From contig NZ_VAWE01000001.1 of assembly GCF_005795905.1 (NCBI RefSeq), positions 6,933,001-6,997,000 on the forward strand: a stretch of 64,000 nucleotides of DNA. Reading direction: 5' to 3'. Below, piece by piece: positions 33,940 through 43,086 of the stretch; position 1 is the first letter of the stretch; the number at the start of each line of letters is the position of its first letter. The position numbers and the translations under genes were made by a program. Below the pieces are notes generated by a model. That model saw nothing but the letters and a program-made list of their open reading frames with translations, did no database searches and was not told the origin of the DNA. The DNA is from Streptomyces marianii (lineage in GTDB: Bacteria; Actinomycetota; Actinomycetes; Streptomycetales; Streptomycetaceae).

Positions 33940-34736
33940 CGCCTGGCTCCTCGTCCTTCATGGACTTCCTCGGCGAGCACTCTCCCGAGCTGCTCCCGGG
34001 CAAGCGTGTCCTGCCTCCGGTGCAGGGCGTGATCCAGGCACCCCACGGCACGACGATCGTCGCCGCGTCCTTCCCCGGCGGCGTGGTGCTCGCCGGTGAC
34101 CGGCGGGCCACCATGGGCAACATGATCGCCCAGCGTGACATCGAGAAGGTCTTCCCGGCCGACGAGTACTCCGCCGTCGGCATCGCCGGCACCGCAGGCC
34201 TGGCGGTGGAGATGGTCAAGCTGTTCCAGCTCGAGCTGGAGCACTTCGAGAAGGTGGAGGGGGCCCAGCTCTCCCTCGAGGGCAAGGCGAACCGTCTGTC
34301 CACGATGATCCGCAGCAATCTCGGCATGGCCATGCAGGGCCTCGCGGTGGTCCCGCTCTTCGCAGGCTGGGATGTCGACCGGGAGAAGGGCCGGATCTTC
34401 TCGTACGACGTCACCGGCGGCCGTTCCGAGGAGCACGGCTACGCCGCGACGGGTTCCGGGTCGATCTTCGCCCGCGGGTCGATGAAGAAGCTCTTCCGCG
34501 AGGACCTGGCCGAGGAGCAGGCGCTCACGCTGGTCATCCAGGCGCTCTACGACGCGGCCGACGAGGACTCCGCCACGGGCGGGCCCGACGTGGGCCGCCG
34601 TATCTACCCGATCGTCACCGTCATCACCGACGAGGGTTTCCGCAAGCTGACCGAGGCCGAGACCTCCGAGATCGCCCACGCGGTCCTGGAGCGCCGGAGG
34701 GAGCAGCCCGACGGCCCGAGGGCCGCGCTGCTCTGA
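33891..34736 (+). CDS. prcB: 20S proteasome beta subunit
   Basis: The catalytic subunit of the bacterial 20S proteasome, 281 residues, an N-terminal nucleophile hydrolase. A propeptide of 53 residues ends in APHG, and the mature protein begins [11 protein letters not shown] with Thr54 as the nucleophile. Conserved core: [40 protein letters not shown] and [15 protein letters not shown]. The start is GTG at 33891 ([15 protein letters not shown]), inside the end of the endonuclease-like gene, with AAGGA upstream. prcA follows after 62 bases. Seven beta subunits form each inner ring. Confidence 0.97.
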   Translation: MEANPRSTGRLPAAFLTPGSSSFMDFLGEHSPELLPGKRVLPPVQGVIQAPHGTTIVAASFPGGVVLAGDRRATMGNMIAQRDIEKVFPADEYSAVGIAGTAGLAVEMVKLFQLELEHFEKVEGAQLSLEGKANRLSTMIRSNLGMAMQGLAVVPLFAGWDVDREKGRIFSYDVTGGRSEEHGYAATGSGSIFARGSMKKLFREDLAEEQALTLVIQALYDAADEDSATGGPDVGRRIYPIVTVITDEGFRKLTEAETSEIAHAVLERRREQPDGPRAALL

Positions 34737-34798
34737 TGTTCCCCAGGACACCGCTGGGCGGTGCCTCCTCGCCACTGACAGAAAGGGACGGATAGCCG

Positions 34799-35560
34799 GT
34801 GTCGACGCCGTTCTATGTCTCACCACAGCAGGCGATGGCCGACCGGGCGGAATACGCCCGCAAGGGCATCGCGCGCGGCCGCAGCCTGGTCGTGATGCAA
34901 TACGCCGACGGCATCGTCTTCGTCGGCGAGAACCCGTCCCGCGCGCTGCACAAGTTCAGCGAGATCTACGACCGGATCGGCTTTGCCGCGGCCGGCAAGT
35001 ACAACGAGTACGAGAACCTGCGCATCGGCGGCGTCCGCTACGCCGACCTGCGCGGCTACACCTACGACCGCGACGACGTGACGGCCCGCGGCCTCGCGAA
35101 CGTCTACGCGCAGACGCTGGGCACGATCTTCTCCAGCGCCGGCGAGAAGCCGTACGAGGTCGAACTGGTCGTCGCCGAGGTGGGCACGTCGCCGGAGGGC
35201 GACCAGATCTACCGGCTGCCGCACGACGGCTCGATCGTGGACGAGCACGGCTCGGTCGCGGTCGGCGGCAACGCCGAGCAGATCAGCTCGTTCCTCGACC
35301 AGCGGCACCGTGACGGGATGTCCCTCGCGGAGGCGCTGAAGCTCGCGGTGCAGGCCTTGTCCCGCGACACCAACGGCGGCGAACGGGAGATCCCCGCGGA
35401 GCGCCTGGAGGTCGCGGTCCTGGACCGCACCCGTCCTCAGCAGCGCAAGTTCAAGCGGATCGTGGGCCGCCAGCTCTCCCGCCTGCTGGGAGCCGACGAC
35501 GCCGCCGCAGCTCCGACGGAGGCCCCGTCGGACGAGGAGGCCCCGGAGGACGAGGCGTAG
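34799..35560 (+). CDS. prcA: 20S proteasome alpha subunit
   Basis: Forms the outer rings and gate of the 20S core, 253 residues. It starts [20 protein letters not shown], the gating N-terminus, followed by [20 protein letters not shown] and [20 protein letters not shown]. No catalytic threonine is present, as expected. The C-terminal tail is acidic and disordered ([16 protein letters not shown]), typical of Streptomyces PrcA. The GTG at 34799 has AAAGGGAC upstream. It ends the prcBA operon with a 13-bp hairpin 26 bases after the stop codon. Confidence 0.97.
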   Translation: MSTPFYVSPQQAMADRAEYARKGIARGRSLVVMQYADGIVFVGENPSRALHKFSEIYDRIGFAAAGKYNEYENLRIGGVRYADLRGYTYDRDDVTARGLANVYAQTLGTIFSSAGEKPYEVELVVAEVGTSPEGDQIYRLPHDGSIVDEHGSVAVGGNAEQISSFLDQRHRDGMSLAEALKLAVQALSRDTNGGEREIPAERLEVAVLDRTRPQQRKFKRIVGRQLSRLLGADDAAAAPTEAPSDEEAPEDEA

Positions 35561-35586
35561 TCCGCGGCTCCGTCCGTTCTCTTCTC

Positions 35587-35619
35587 CGCGCCCCGCCCGA
35601 GACCCACGGGCGGGGCGCG
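35587..35619 (+). terminator. prcBA terminator
   Basis: A perfect 13-bp stem (CGCGCCCCGCCCG at 35587-35599, complement at 35607-35619) with a seven-base loop. It lies between convergent prcA and the LacI-family gene. Confidence 0.82.
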
Positions 35620-35720
35620 GGCGTGTGCGGGCGGGGACACGGCACGGCCAGCGGCCGCTGACGCGTCTCCGCGGCCCCTGTGCGCGAGTCCCACCTCCGG
35701 GCAGGGGTGCGGGCGCGCCC

Positions 35721-36809
35721 TCAGGCCGCCGGTGCGGGGCCCGTGGAGCCCCGGGGGACGAGGGTGACCGGGAGGGCAGCGGACGCCGGGGGGCGGGACG
35801 AGAGGACGTCGAGGAGCGCGGTCATGCCGGCCTGGCCGATCCGTTCGGCCGGGAGGCGGACTGTGGTCAGCTCCGGCTCCACCGCCGTCGCCAGGGCCAG
35901 ATCGTCGAAACCGGTCACCGAGACGTCCTCCGGTACCCGCAGCCCCAGGCGGCGGACCGCCTTGCAGGCGCCGGCCGCGAGGATGTCGTCGTCGCAGACC
36001 AGGGCGGTGGGCCGCGGTCCCGGACCGGTCAGCGTCCGCCCCGCCGCCGCCAGCGCACCGGACACGTCGAGCGGCGACGGGACCGTCCGAATCTCCGCCT
36101 CCGGCACCGTCCGCAGGGCCGCCTCCAGGGCCCGGGCCCGTACCTCGAAGGTCCAGGACGGCACCGCGGAGGCGAGATGGACGAAACGACGGTGCCCGAG
36201 GCCGAGCAGATGGTCCGTCACCTGGCGCATGCCGTCCGCGACGTCCAGGTTCACGTGGGCCGCGGACCCCTGGTCCGAAGGGTCGCTGTCCAGCATCACC
36301 AGCGGCAGGTCGGATCCGCGGATCGCGTCCAGCGCCCCGACCGCCATCGAGGAGGCGATCACTCCGTCCAGGGCGGCACGCGCGGACGCGAAGGGGTCCC
36401 GGGCGGGTCCCACGCCCTCGGGGGAGGGGTACAGCACCACACCGAAGCCGTGCTCGGCGGCCACCGCGGCGGCGCCCCCGTACACGCGTGCGAAGAACTC
36501 GTTGGTCAGGGCGGGCACCACCAGCAGCGCCGTCCGCGTCCGGCCGAGTCGCAGATTGCGCGCGGCGAGATTCGGCCGGTAGCCGAGGTCGGACGCCGCG
36601 TCGCGCACCAGCCCGGCGGTGCGCTCGGAGACCCGGCCGCGCCACTTCCCGCCCAGCACCAGCGACACCGTGGCCTGGGACACCCCGGCCGCGCGCGCCA
36701 CGTCCCTGCTGGTCGGCCGCGCTCCGCCGGCGGCGGGCTCCCGGGTCTGCACACTCGCCTCCGCGCTCGGTCCCCTGCGCCGCGGGAGTGGACTCGCGGC
36801 ATCTGACAT
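35721..36809 (-). CDS. LacI-family transcriptional regulator
   Basis: 362 residues. The N-terminal LacI HTH starts at about residue 31 with PTSRDVARAAGVSQATVSLV and the hinge-helix region LGYRPNLAARNLRLG. The periplasmic-binding-like ligand domain (about 90-355) includes ALLVVPALTNEFFARVYGGA, DGVIASSMAVGA, ALVCDDDILAAGACKAVRRL and VTGFDDLALATAVEPELTTV. A disordered N-terminal extension of about 30 residues precedes the HTH. The start is ATG at 36809. It is divergent from an MFS exporter gene, with two ACGT-centred palindromes between them, so it most likely represses that transporter and itself. The ligand is unknown; many LacI proteins bind sugars. Confidence 0.9.
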   Translation of the reverse strand: MSDAASPLPRRRGPSAEASVQTREPAAGGARPTSRDVARAAGVSQATVSLVLGGKWRGRVSERTAGLVRDAASDLGYRPNLAARNLRLGRTRTALLVVPALTNEFFARVYGGAAAVAAEHGFGVVLYPSPEGVGPARDPFASARAALDGVIASSMAVGALDAIRGSDLPLVMLDSDPSDQGSAAHVNLDVADGMRQVTDHLLGLGHRRFVHLASAVPSWTFEVRARALEAALRTVPEAEIRTVPSPLDVSGALAAAGRTLTGPGPRPTALVCDDDILAAGACKAVRRLGLRVPEDVSVTGFDDLALATAVEPELTTVRLPAERIGQAGMTALLDVLSSRPPASAALPVTLVPRGSTGPAPAA

Positions 36810-36810
36810 G

Positions 36811-36844
36811 ATACGTATGACGCATCAAGTTATACGTAAAACTT
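36811..36844. promoter_or_regulatory. Two LacI-type operator candidates
   Basis: ATACGTAT (36811-36818) is a perfect palindrome, and AAGTTATACGTAAAACTT (36827-36844) is a near palindrome. Both have a central CG as LacI operators do, and their centres are 21 bases apart, two helical turns. They lie directly before the regulator start. Confidence 0.6.
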
Positions 36845-36894
36845 CCCTGGTTCGGACGAGAGCCGGCCGGGGCGGGAGCAAAGAGGCGGAAGCG

Positions 36895-38166
36895 ATGGGC
36901 GCCGGAGCATCCGGGTACATGGACATCCTCAAGGCCCCCCACGCGGCACGCCTGCTCGCAGGCACGCTCGTGGGCCGGCTGCCGAACGGAGTCGCGCACA
37001 TAGCGATCGTGCTCTTCACCCGGGCCGAGGGCGGGAGCTACACCCTCGCCGGTGCCCTCGCGGCCGTCTACGGACTGACCACCGCCGCAGGCCAGCCGCT
37101 CCTAGGCCGCATGGTCGACCTGCACGGGCAGCCCCGTGTCCAGCTCCCCGCCGCCGTCCTGTCCGGTCTCGGCATGGCCGCGCTCGCCGTGGCGGGCATC
37201 GGCTCGCTCCCCGTGGCCTACGCCGCCGTCGCCGTCGCCGGGTTCTTCACCCCGCCGCTCGAAGGCGGGCTCCGCGCCCTCTGGCCGGACGTCCTCGGCC
37301 ACCGGGAGGACCGGGTGCACCGTGCCTACGCCATGGACGCGATAGCCCAGGAAGTCATGTTCACGGTCGGTCCGCTGCTGGTCACCCTGCTGGTCTGGCT
37401 GATGTCGCCGGCCGCCTCGCTGCTGGTCGTCAACGCACTGGGCGTGCTCGGCGCACTCTCCGTGGTGGTCTCCGGGCCCTCCCGAGCCTGGCGCTCCGCG
37501 CCCCGCGAGGCCCACTGGCTCGGCGCTCTGCGCTCACCGGGGCTGCTCGCCCTGCTCGGCTCCTTCTTCTTCGTCGGCCTGGCCCTCGGTTCGATCACGG
37601 TCGCCGCGTTCGCCTACGCCGACGACCGCGGTGGTGACGCGGTGTACGGCTGGTTCATGGCGGCCCTCGGTCTCGGCGCCCTGGTCGGCGGCGTCGCCTA
37701 CGGCGCGCGCGACTGGGCGGGCGCGCCCGAGCGGCGGCTGCGGGTCGTCATCGGGCTGCTGGCGCTGGGCTACATGCCGCTGATGCTCACCCCGGGCGTT
37801 CCAGCGATGACCGCGCTCGGCGTCGTCTCGGGGTTGTTCCTCGCACCCGCGATCGCCTGCGCCTTCATCGTCGTCGACCGGCACGCGCCCCGCGGGACCG
37901 TCACCGAGGCGTTCTCCTGGCTGGTGACCACCTTCGGCGTCGGTGCGGCCGTCGGCACGGCGGCCGCCGGCCCGGCCGTGGAATTCGGCGGGACCACCGC
38001 GGGTTTCGCCGTCGCCGGCTGCGGCGGGATCACCGCACTGGTCGTTCTGCTGGCCACCGGACGGTTCCTCGCAGCTCCCGGCCGCGGCGCGGTCGCGGCG
38101 TCCGCGGACGAAAATGATCGAAGCGGTGCCGTCGAACCCGGTTTCAGCTCAGGCCATCGGGCGTAA
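36895..38166 (+). CDS. MFS transporter
   Basis: A twelve-helix major facilitator superfamily protein, 423 residues. Hydrophobic segments run throughout (GTLVGRLPNGVAHIAIVLF, VLSGLGMAALAVAGIGSLPV, LLALLGSFFFVGLALGSITV, TALGVVSGLFLAPAIACAFI). The loop 2-3 region reads GQPLLGRMVDLHGQPRVQLP, a weak motif A. The C-terminal tail is charged and cytoplasmic. The ATG at 36895 has AGAGGCGGAA upstream; an internal ATG at 36919 is possible. The gene is divergent from a LacI regulator. Efflux of a small molecule is more likely than uptake for this branch, but no substrate can be assigned. The stop codon overlaps the pafA -10 box. Confidence 0.88.
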   Translation: MGAGASGYMDILKAPHAARLLAGTLVGRLPNGVAHIAIVLFTRAEGGSYTLAGALAAVYGLTTAAGQPLLGRMVDLHGQPRVQLPAAVLSGLGMAALAVAGIGSLPVAYAAVAVAGFFTPPLEGGLRALWPDVLGHREDRVHRAYAMDAIAQEVMFTVGPLLVTLLVWLMSPAASLLVVNALGVLGALSVVVSGPSRAWRSAPREAHWLGALRSPGLLALLGSFFFVGLALGSITVAAFAYADDRGGDAVYGWFMAALGLGALVGGVAYGARDWAGAPERRLRVVIGLLALGYMPLMLTPGVPAMTALGVVSGLFLAPAIACAFIVVDRHAPRGTVTEAFSWLVTTFGVGAAVGTAAAGPAVEFGGTTAGFAVAGCGGITALVVLLATGRFLAAPGRGAVAASADENDRSGAVEPGFSSGHRA

Positions 38167-38169
38167 TGT
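38164..38169 (+). promoter_or_regulatory. -10 box TAATGT, leaderless pafA start
   Basis: TAATGT starts with the stop codon of the MFS gene and ends six bases before the pafA ATG, with no ribosome-binding site. This places a pafA promoter within the preceding gene. Confidence 0.62.
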
Positions 38170-38175
38170 TCCCTC

Positions 38176-39537
38176 ATGGACCGCCGCATTTTCGGGCTGG
38201 AGAACGAGTACGGCGTCACGTGCACGTTCAGGGGACAGCGCCGACTGTCACCTGACGAAGTGGCGCGCTACCTCTTCCGCCGAGTCGTGTCATGGGGCCG
38301 CAGCAGCAACGTCTTCCTGCGCAACGGGGCCCGCCTCTACCTCGACGTGGGTTCGCATCCGGAATACGCAACTCCCGAATGCGACAACGTGACCGAACTC
38401 GTCACCCACGACAAGGCCGGGGAGCGCATCCTCGAAGGCCTGCTCGTCGACGCCGAACGCCGCCTGCACGAGGAGGGAATCGCGGGCGACGTCTATCTCT
38501 TCAAGAACAACACCGATTCGGCCGGAAACTCCTACGGATGCCACGAGAACTACCTCGTGGCACGGCACGGAGAGTTCTCCCGGCTCGCGGACATCCTGAT
38601 TCCGTTCCTCGTCACCCGCCAGCTGCTCTGCGGGGCGGGAAAGGTCCTCCAGACCCCGCGCGGCGCGGTGTACTGCGTCAGCCAGCGCGCCGAGCACATC
38701 TGGGAGGGCGTCAGCTCCGCGACCACCCGCTCCCGGCCCATCATCAACACCCGGGACGAGCCGCACGCGGACGCCGAGCGCTACCGCCGCCTGCACGTCA
38801 TCGTCGGCGACTCCAACATGTCGGAGACGACGATGCTGCTCAAGGTCGGCGCCACCGACCTGGTACTGCGCATGATCGAGGCGGGCACGGTCATGCGCGA
38901 CCTGACGCTCGAGAACCCGATCCGCGCCATCCGCGAGGTGAGCCACGACATCACCGGCCGCCGCAAGGTGCGTCTGGCCAGCGGCCGCGAGGCCTCCGCC
39001 CTGGAGGTCCAGCGCGAGTACTACGAGAAGGCCGTGGACTTCGTGGACCGCCGGGGCATCCGCACCGGCACGGTGGCGCAGGTCCTGGAGCTCTGGGGCC
39101 GCACCCTCGACGCCATCGAGCAGGAGGACCTCGACAGGATCGGCACCGAGATCGACTGGGTGATGAAGTACAAGCTCATCGAGCGGTACCGGGCCAAGCA
39201 CAACATGACGATGTCCCACCCGAGGGTCGCTCAGATAGACCTCGCCTACCACGACATCCACCGCAGGCGCGGGCTCTACTACCTCCTGGAGAAGAAGGGC
39301 CAGGCCACCCGGATCTGCAACGACCTCAAGATCTTCGAGGGCAAGTCCGTGCCCCCGCAGACCACGAGAGCGCGGCTGCGCGGCGACTTCATCCGCCGGG
39401 CCCAGGAGCAGCGGCGCGACTTCACCGTCGACTGGGTGCACCTCAAGCTCAACGATCAGGCGCAGCGCACCGTGTTGTGCAAGGACCCGTTCCGTTCCGT
39501 CGACGACCGGGTGGAGAAGCTGATCGCCGGTATGTAG
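38176..39537 (+). CDS. pafA: Pup-protein ligase PafA
   Basis: This ligase joins the deamidated C-terminal glutamate of Pup to lysines of substrates, using ATP. It has 453 residues and is related to glutamine synthetase and to Dop. Seen: the N-terminal strand [20 protein letters not shown] with the metal-binding Glu, [60 protein letters not shown] and the C-terminal Pup-binding domain ([20 protein letters not shown]). It lacks the Dop-loop. The ATG at 38176 follows a leaderless-type promoter. Here the LacI/MFS pair separates it from prcBA. A 13-bp hairpin follows the stop codon. Confidence 0.97.
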   Translation: MDRRIFGLENEYGVTCTFRGQRRLSPDEVARYLFRRVVSWGRSSNVFLRNGARLYLDVGSHPEYATPECDNVTELVTHDKAGERILEGLLVDAERRLHEEGIAGDVYLFKNNTDSAGNSYGCHENYLVARHGEFSRLADILIPFLVTRQLLCGAGKVLQTPRGAVYCVSQRAEHIWEGVSSATTRSRPIINTRDEPHADAERYRRLHVIVGDSNMSETTMLLKVGATDLVLRMIEAGTVMRDLTLENPIRAIREVSHDITGRRKVRLASGREASALEVQREYYEKAVDFVDRRGIRTGTVAQVLELWGRTLDAIEQEDLDRIGTEIDWVMKYKLIERYRAKHNMTMSHPRVAQIDLAYHDIHRRRGLYYLLEKKGQATRICNDLKIFEGKSVPPQTTRARLRGDFIRRAQEQRRDFTVDWVHLKLNDQAQRTVLCKDPFRSVDDRVEKLIAGM

Positions 39538-39587
39538 CGGCCGGTCCCGCCCCGCCGCAGGCGGCGGTGCGGGTCGGGAACGTCACC

Positions 39588-39618
39588 CGGGCCCCGTACG
39601 TTTCGCGTACGGGGCCCG
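39588..39618 (+). terminator. pafA terminator
   Basis: A perfect 13-bp stem (CGGGCCCCGTACG at 39588-39600, complement at 39606-39618) with a TTTCG loop, 50 bases after the pafA stop codon. Confidence 0.82.
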
Positions 39619-39628
39619 CGGCACGGCC

Positions 39629-39634
39629 TAGAGT
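39629..39634 (+). promoter_or_regulatory. -10 box TAGAGT for the FKBP lipoprotein
   Basis: TAGAGT lies 39 bases before the GTG at 39674, just after the pafA terminator, and a GAGGAA ribosome-binding site follows. Confidence 0.45.
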
Positions 39635-39673
39635 GTCGACCGACCGATGTGCCGTCTGAGATCTGAGGAACAC

Positions 39674-40606
39674 GTGCGCCGACTTGCCGGCCTGCTCGTC
39701 GTGCCCCTGCTGCTGCTCTCCACAGCGGCCTGCGGCGACGACAAGGGCTCCACTTCCGCCCAGCCGTCGAACGGGCTGCCCGCCATCACCGCGGGTGCCG
39801 AGTTCGGCGAGAAGCCCACGCTCGCCAAGGGCGAGGGCGAGCCGCCCAAGGACCTCAAGGTCGAGGTCCTCAGCGAGGGCAAGGGCCAGGTCCTCAAGAA
39901 GGGCGACCAGGCCCAGGTCGACTACCTCGGCCAGGTGTGGGACGGCGACAAGCCGTTCGACAACAGCTTCGACCGGGGCGAGCCCTACGCCGTGACGATC
40001 GGTGGCGGCGGTGTCATCGAGGGCTGGCAGAAGGCCCTCGACGGCAAGAAGGTCGGCAGCCGTCTCGAGGTGTCCATCCCGCCGTCGCTCGCCTACGGCA
40101 GCAGCGGTCAGGGCGACATCCCGCCGAACGCCACGCTGGTGTTCGTCATGGACATCGTCAAGGGCACGACACTCCCCGTGTCCGCCAAGGGCACCGAGGT
40201 CGCCCAGGACAACATCGACCTGCCCAAGGTCGGGACGAACACCGACGGCAAGGCGCCCTCGATCACCGTGCCGAAGAAGCCCGCCCCGACCAAGCTGGTC
40301 TCCAACTACGTCATCGAGGGCAGCGGTCCCGCGGTCAAGGCCGACGACACGGTGGCCGTCCAGTACAAGGGCGTCCTGTGGAAGGACGGCAAGGAGTTCG
40401 ACAGCAGCTACTCCAAGGGTGCTCCCGTCACCTTCCCGCTCTCCGGCGTGATCCCGGGCTGGTCGAAGGGCCTGGAGGGCAAGAAGGTCGGCAGCCGGGT
40501 GCTGCTCGTGGCGCCGCCGGACATGGCCTACGGCGACCAGGCCCAGGGCCCCATCCCGGCGAAGTCCACGCTGGTCTTCTCCGTCGACATCCTGGCGGTT
40601 CTGTAA
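39674..40606 (+). CDS. FKBP-type peptidyl-prolyl isomerase lipoprotein, two FKBP domains
   Basis: An exported folding catalyst of 310 residues. The signal RRLAGLLVVPLLLLS ends in the lipobox TAAC (Cys20). Two FKBP domains follow. The first (about 70-170) reads GDQAQVDYLGQVWDGDKPFD, GGVIEGWQKALDGKKVGSRL and PPSLAYGSSGQGDIPPNATL. The second (about 205-308) reads DTVAVQYKGVLWKDGKEFDS, GVIPGWSKGLEGKKVGSRVL and PPDMAYGDQAQGPIPAKSTL. The VIxGW and AYG active-site motifs are present in both domains. The GTG at 39674 has TGAGGAACAC upstream. A cytoplasmic single-domain FKBP gene follows 43 bases later; both lie between pafA and pafB, a conserved arrangement. Confidence 0.94.
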   Translation: MRRLAGLLVVPLLLLSTAACGDDKGSTSAQPSNGLPAITAGAEFGEKPTLAKGEGEPPKDLKVEVLSEGKGQVLKKGDQAQVDYLGQVWDGDKPFDNSFDRGEPYAVTIGGGGVIEGWQKALDGKKVGSRLEVSIPPSLAYGSSGQGDIPPNATLVFVMDIVKGTTLPVSAKGTEVAQDNIDLPKVGTNTDGKAPSITVPKKPAPTKLVSNYVIEGSGPAVKADDTVAVQYKGVLWKDGKEFDSSYSKGAPVTFPLSGVIPGWSKGLEGKKVGSRVLLVAPPDMAYGDQAQGPIPAKSTLVFSVDILAVL

Positions 40607-40649
40607 GACTGTCAGCGTTGACTCGCACAGAGAACGCAAGGAGCAACAC

Positions 40650-41024
40650 GTGAGCATCGAGAAGCCCGAGATCGACTTCCCGGGCGGCGAGCCGCCGGCC
40701 GACCTTGAGATCAAGGACATCTGGGAGGGCGACGGGCCCCAGGCCAAGGCGGGCGACACCGTCTCCGTCCACTACGTGGGCGTGGCCTTCTCCACGGGCG
40801 AGGAGTTCGACGCTTCCTGGAACCGCGGCACCCCGCTGCAGTTCCAGCTCGGCGTCGGCCAGGTCATCCAGGGCTGGGACAAGGGAGTGCAGGGCATGAA
40901 GGTCGGCGGCCGCCGCCAGCTGACCATCCCGGCACACCTCGCCTACGGCGACCGCGGTGCCGGTGGCGGCCGTATCGCTCCGGGCGAGACGTTGATCTTC
41001 GTCTGCGACCTGGTCGCGATCTGA
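40650..41024 (+). CDS. FKBP-type peptidyl-prolyl cis-trans isomerase (cytoplasmic)
   Basis: A 124-residue single-domain FKBP without signal peptide. Seen: GDTVSVHYVGVAFSTGEEFD, the active-site GQVIQGWDKGVQGMKVGGRR and PAHLAYGDRGAGGGRIAPGE, ending LIFVCDLVAI. It catalyses proline isomerisation during folding. The GTG at 40650 has AAGGAG upstream. It follows the lipoprotein FKBP gene by 43 bases, so the two are probably co-transcribed, and a strong intrinsic terminator ends the unit. Confidence 0.95.
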   Translation: MSIEKPEIDFPGGEPPADLEIKDIWEGDGPQAKAGDTVSVHYVGVAFSTGEEFDASWNRGTPLQFQLGVGQVIQGWDKGVQGMKVGGRRQLTIPAHLAYGDRGAGGGRIAPGETLIFVCDLVAI

Positions 41025-41040
41025 TCGCAAGCGGTCCGGT

Positions 41041-41078
41041 GGGGCCCATGCCCGTACGGGCATGGGCCCCGCGCTTTT
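41041..41078 (+). terminator. Intrinsic terminator after the FKBP genes
   Basis: A perfect 30-base palindrome (GGGGCCCATGCCCGT and its complement, 41041-41070) followed by GCGCTTTT. This is the clearest factor-independent terminator of the window. Confidence 0.92.
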
Positions 41079-41098
41079 GCGGCGACGCTCCGTAGCGG

Positions 41099-41104
41099 TA
41101 GGTT
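41099..41104 (+). promoter_or_regulatory. -10 box TAGGTT for pafBC
   Basis: TAGGTT lies 47 bases before the pafB ATG, just past the preceding terminator. A GTGAGGAAGG ribosome-binding site follows. Confidence 0.45.
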
Positions 41105-41145
41105 CGACGATCAGAAGAACGGTGAGGAAGGGCGGAAGGGCGTCG

Positions 41146-42102
41146 ATGGCCATTGCCAAGGCCGAGCGGCTGATGAACCTGGCGCTGTGTCTGCTCGGGA
41201 CACGGCGGCCGCTCAGCAAGCGGGAGCTGCGCGGCTCCATCGAGGCCTACCTGGAAGCCGCCTCCGACGACGCCTTCAACCGGATGTTCGAGCGCGACAA
41301 GGACGACCTCCGCGAACTCGGGCTCGTCATCGCCACGGTGGACAACCTCGACGGCGAAACCGGCTATCTCGCCCGCCGCGACTCCAACCGGCTGCCCCCC
41401 ATCACCCTCGACGCCGAGGAGGCGGCGGCGCTGGGCCTGGCCGCCAAGGTCTGGCAGCAGGCACGGCTCGCCGGAGCGGCCAGCGGAGCCCTGCAGAAAC
41501 TGCGCGCCGCCGGAATGCCGGAGGCGGAGGACCTGTACGAGGCCCAGCACGGCGCCCTCGAGCCGCGCATCCCCGTCCACGAGGCGGCTTTCGAGCCCTT
41601 GATGCTCGCCTGCCGGGACCGGCGCCCCGCCGTCTTCGACTACCGCAAGTCCAACGCCGTGCGTCCCGAGACCCGCCATGTCGAGCCCTGGACGCTGGAG
41701 TGCTGGCGCGGGCACTGGTACCTCGCGGGCTGGGACCGCGACCGCGGTGCCGAGCGCGTCTTCCGCCTCTCCCGCATCACCGGGAAGGTCCGCTCCCGCG
41801 CCGGCTCCTTCACCGCGCCCGTGCCCGACGTGGTCACGGTGCGCGAGACGGTCGAGAGCTGGGCCGGCGAGACCGCCACCAGGTCCGCGCGGATCAGGCT
41901 GCGGGCGGACGCGGGTTACCCGCTGCGAGCACGCGCCTCGTCCGTCCGGGAACTCGGCGACGGCTGGGACGAGTTGGAGATTCCGTACGGGCACGGTCTG
42001 GACGCCTGGCTGGTGGAGTTCGGACCGGACGTCGTCGTGCTCGAGCCCGCGGATCTGCGGGCCGATGTGGTGGACCGGCTGCGCGCCGTGGCCAAGGGCT
42101 GA
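41146..42102 (+). CDS. pafB: WYL-domain regulator PafB
   Basis: The first half of the PafBC transcriptional activator of the DNA-damage response in actinobacteria, 318 residues. The N-terminal winged helix is AIAKAERLMNLALCLLGTRR, then FNRMFERDKDDLRELGLVI. The WYL domain (about 135-215) includes RRPAVFDYRKSN, VEPWTLECWRGHWYLAGWDR and RVFRLSRITGKVRS. The C-terminal WCX domain ends the protein (DAWLVEFGPDVVVLEPADLR). The ATG at 41146 follows GGAAGGGCG. It is followed after 17 bases by pafC, and the two proteins act as a heterodimer in mycobacteria. Confidence 0.95.
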   Translation: MAIAKAERLMNLALCLLGTRRPLSKRELRGSIEAYLEAASDDAFNRMFERDKDDLRELGLVIATVDNLDGETGYLARRDSNRLPPITLDAEEAAALGLAAKVWQQARLAGAASGALQKLRAAGMPEAEDLYEAQHGALEPRIPVHEAAFEPLMLACRDRRPAVFDYRKSNAVRPETRHVEPWTLECWRGHWYLAGWDRDRGAERVFRLSRITGKVRSRAGSFTAPVPDVVTVRETVESWAGETATRSARIRLRADAGYPLRARASSVRELGDGWDELEIPYGHGLDAWLVEFGPDVVVLEPADLRADVVDRLRAVAKG

Positions 42103-42119
42103 GGGAGACTCGTACAGGC

Positions 42120-43076
42120 ATGGCCGCGAACGCCATCGACCAGACCCGGCGGATGCTCTCGCTGGTGACCTACCTGCGCGAACGTCCCGGGGCGCGCGTC
42201 GGGGACGTCGCCCGGGCCTTCGGGATCACCGAGGACGAGCTGATCTCCGACCTTGACGTCCTGCCCATGTGCGGGACCAGCTTCCGCGGCGGTGATCTGC
42301 TCGACATCGACACCGACGGTGAGCGCATCTGGTGGCACAACCCCGACGACGTCGCCGAGCCGCTCCGGCTGGCAGCCGACGAGGCGACCGCGCTCCTGGT
42401 CGCCGCGCGGGCCGTCGCGACGCTGCCCGGACTGCGGGAGGGCGACCGCGAGGCGCTGGTGCGGGCCACCGCGAAGCTGGAGGCCGCGGCCGGTGAGTCC
42501 GCGGGCGCCAGCTCCCGGCTCTCCGTGACCTTCGAATCAGAGGGGGGTGTCTTTGCCGACGTCGACCGCGCCATCTCGGAGCGCCGCAGACTGTGGCTCC
42601 GCTACTACTCCCCGGCGCGGGACGAGCTCACCGAGCGAGAGGTCGACCCGATCCGGCTCTTCGCCGTCGGCCACACGTACATGGAGGGCTGGTGCTACCT
42701 CTCCGAGGCGCGCCGGACCTTCCGGCTTGACCGGGTGGCCGAGATCCGGCTGCTGGACGAGCCGTCGGCACCGCCGGAGACGGAGCTGCGCGATCTGTCG
42801 GAGGGGCTGGTGCAGCCCTCGGCGGAGGATCCCGAGGTCGTCGTCGAGGTCGGCCCGGGAGGCCGTTGGGTGGCTGAGTACTACCCGCACGACAGCGCGG
42901 AGGAGCAGCCCGACGGCGGGTTGCGGATCAGTCTGCGCACCCCCGACCCGGCGTCCCTGCGGCGGCTCGCGCTCCGGCTGGGGCGCGACGGCCGGATCGT
43001 GTCGCCGCCCGGTCTCGCGGAGAGCGCCCGGCGGGCGGCGCGTGAGGCGCTCGCCGCGTACGACAGCCAGGACTGA
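42120..43076 (+). CDS. pafC: WYL-domain regulator PafC
   Basis: Partner of PafB, also 318 residues. The N-terminal HTH is IDQTRRMLSLVTYLRERPGA, then RVGDVARAFGITEDELISDL. The WYL domain contains RRLWLRYYSPARDELTEREV, DPIRLFAVGHTYMEGWCYLS and RRTFRLDRVAEIRLLDEP. A C-terminal extension follows (VVVEVGPGGRWVAEYYPHD, then SLRRLALRLGRDGRIVSPPG). ATG at 42120, 17 bases after pafB with GAGGGAGA upstream. The pair lies directly before two small genes and tatAC, as in mycobacteria. Confidence 0.95.
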   Translation: MAANAIDQTRRMLSLVTYLRERPGARVGDVARAFGITEDELISDLDVLPMCGTSFRGGDLLDIDTDGERIWWHNPDDVAEPLRLAADEATALLVAARAVATLPGLREGDREALVRATAKLEAAAGESAGASSRLSVTFESEGGVFADVDRAISERRRLWLRYYSPARDELTEREVDPIRLFAVGHTYMEGWCYLSEARRTFRLDRVAEIRLLDEPSAPPETELRDLSEGLVQPSAEDPEVVVEVGPGGRWVAEYYPHDSAEEQPDGGLRISLRTPDPASLRRLALRLGRDGRIVSPPGLAESARRAAREALAAYDSQD

Positions 43077-43086
43077 CGGTCGACCG

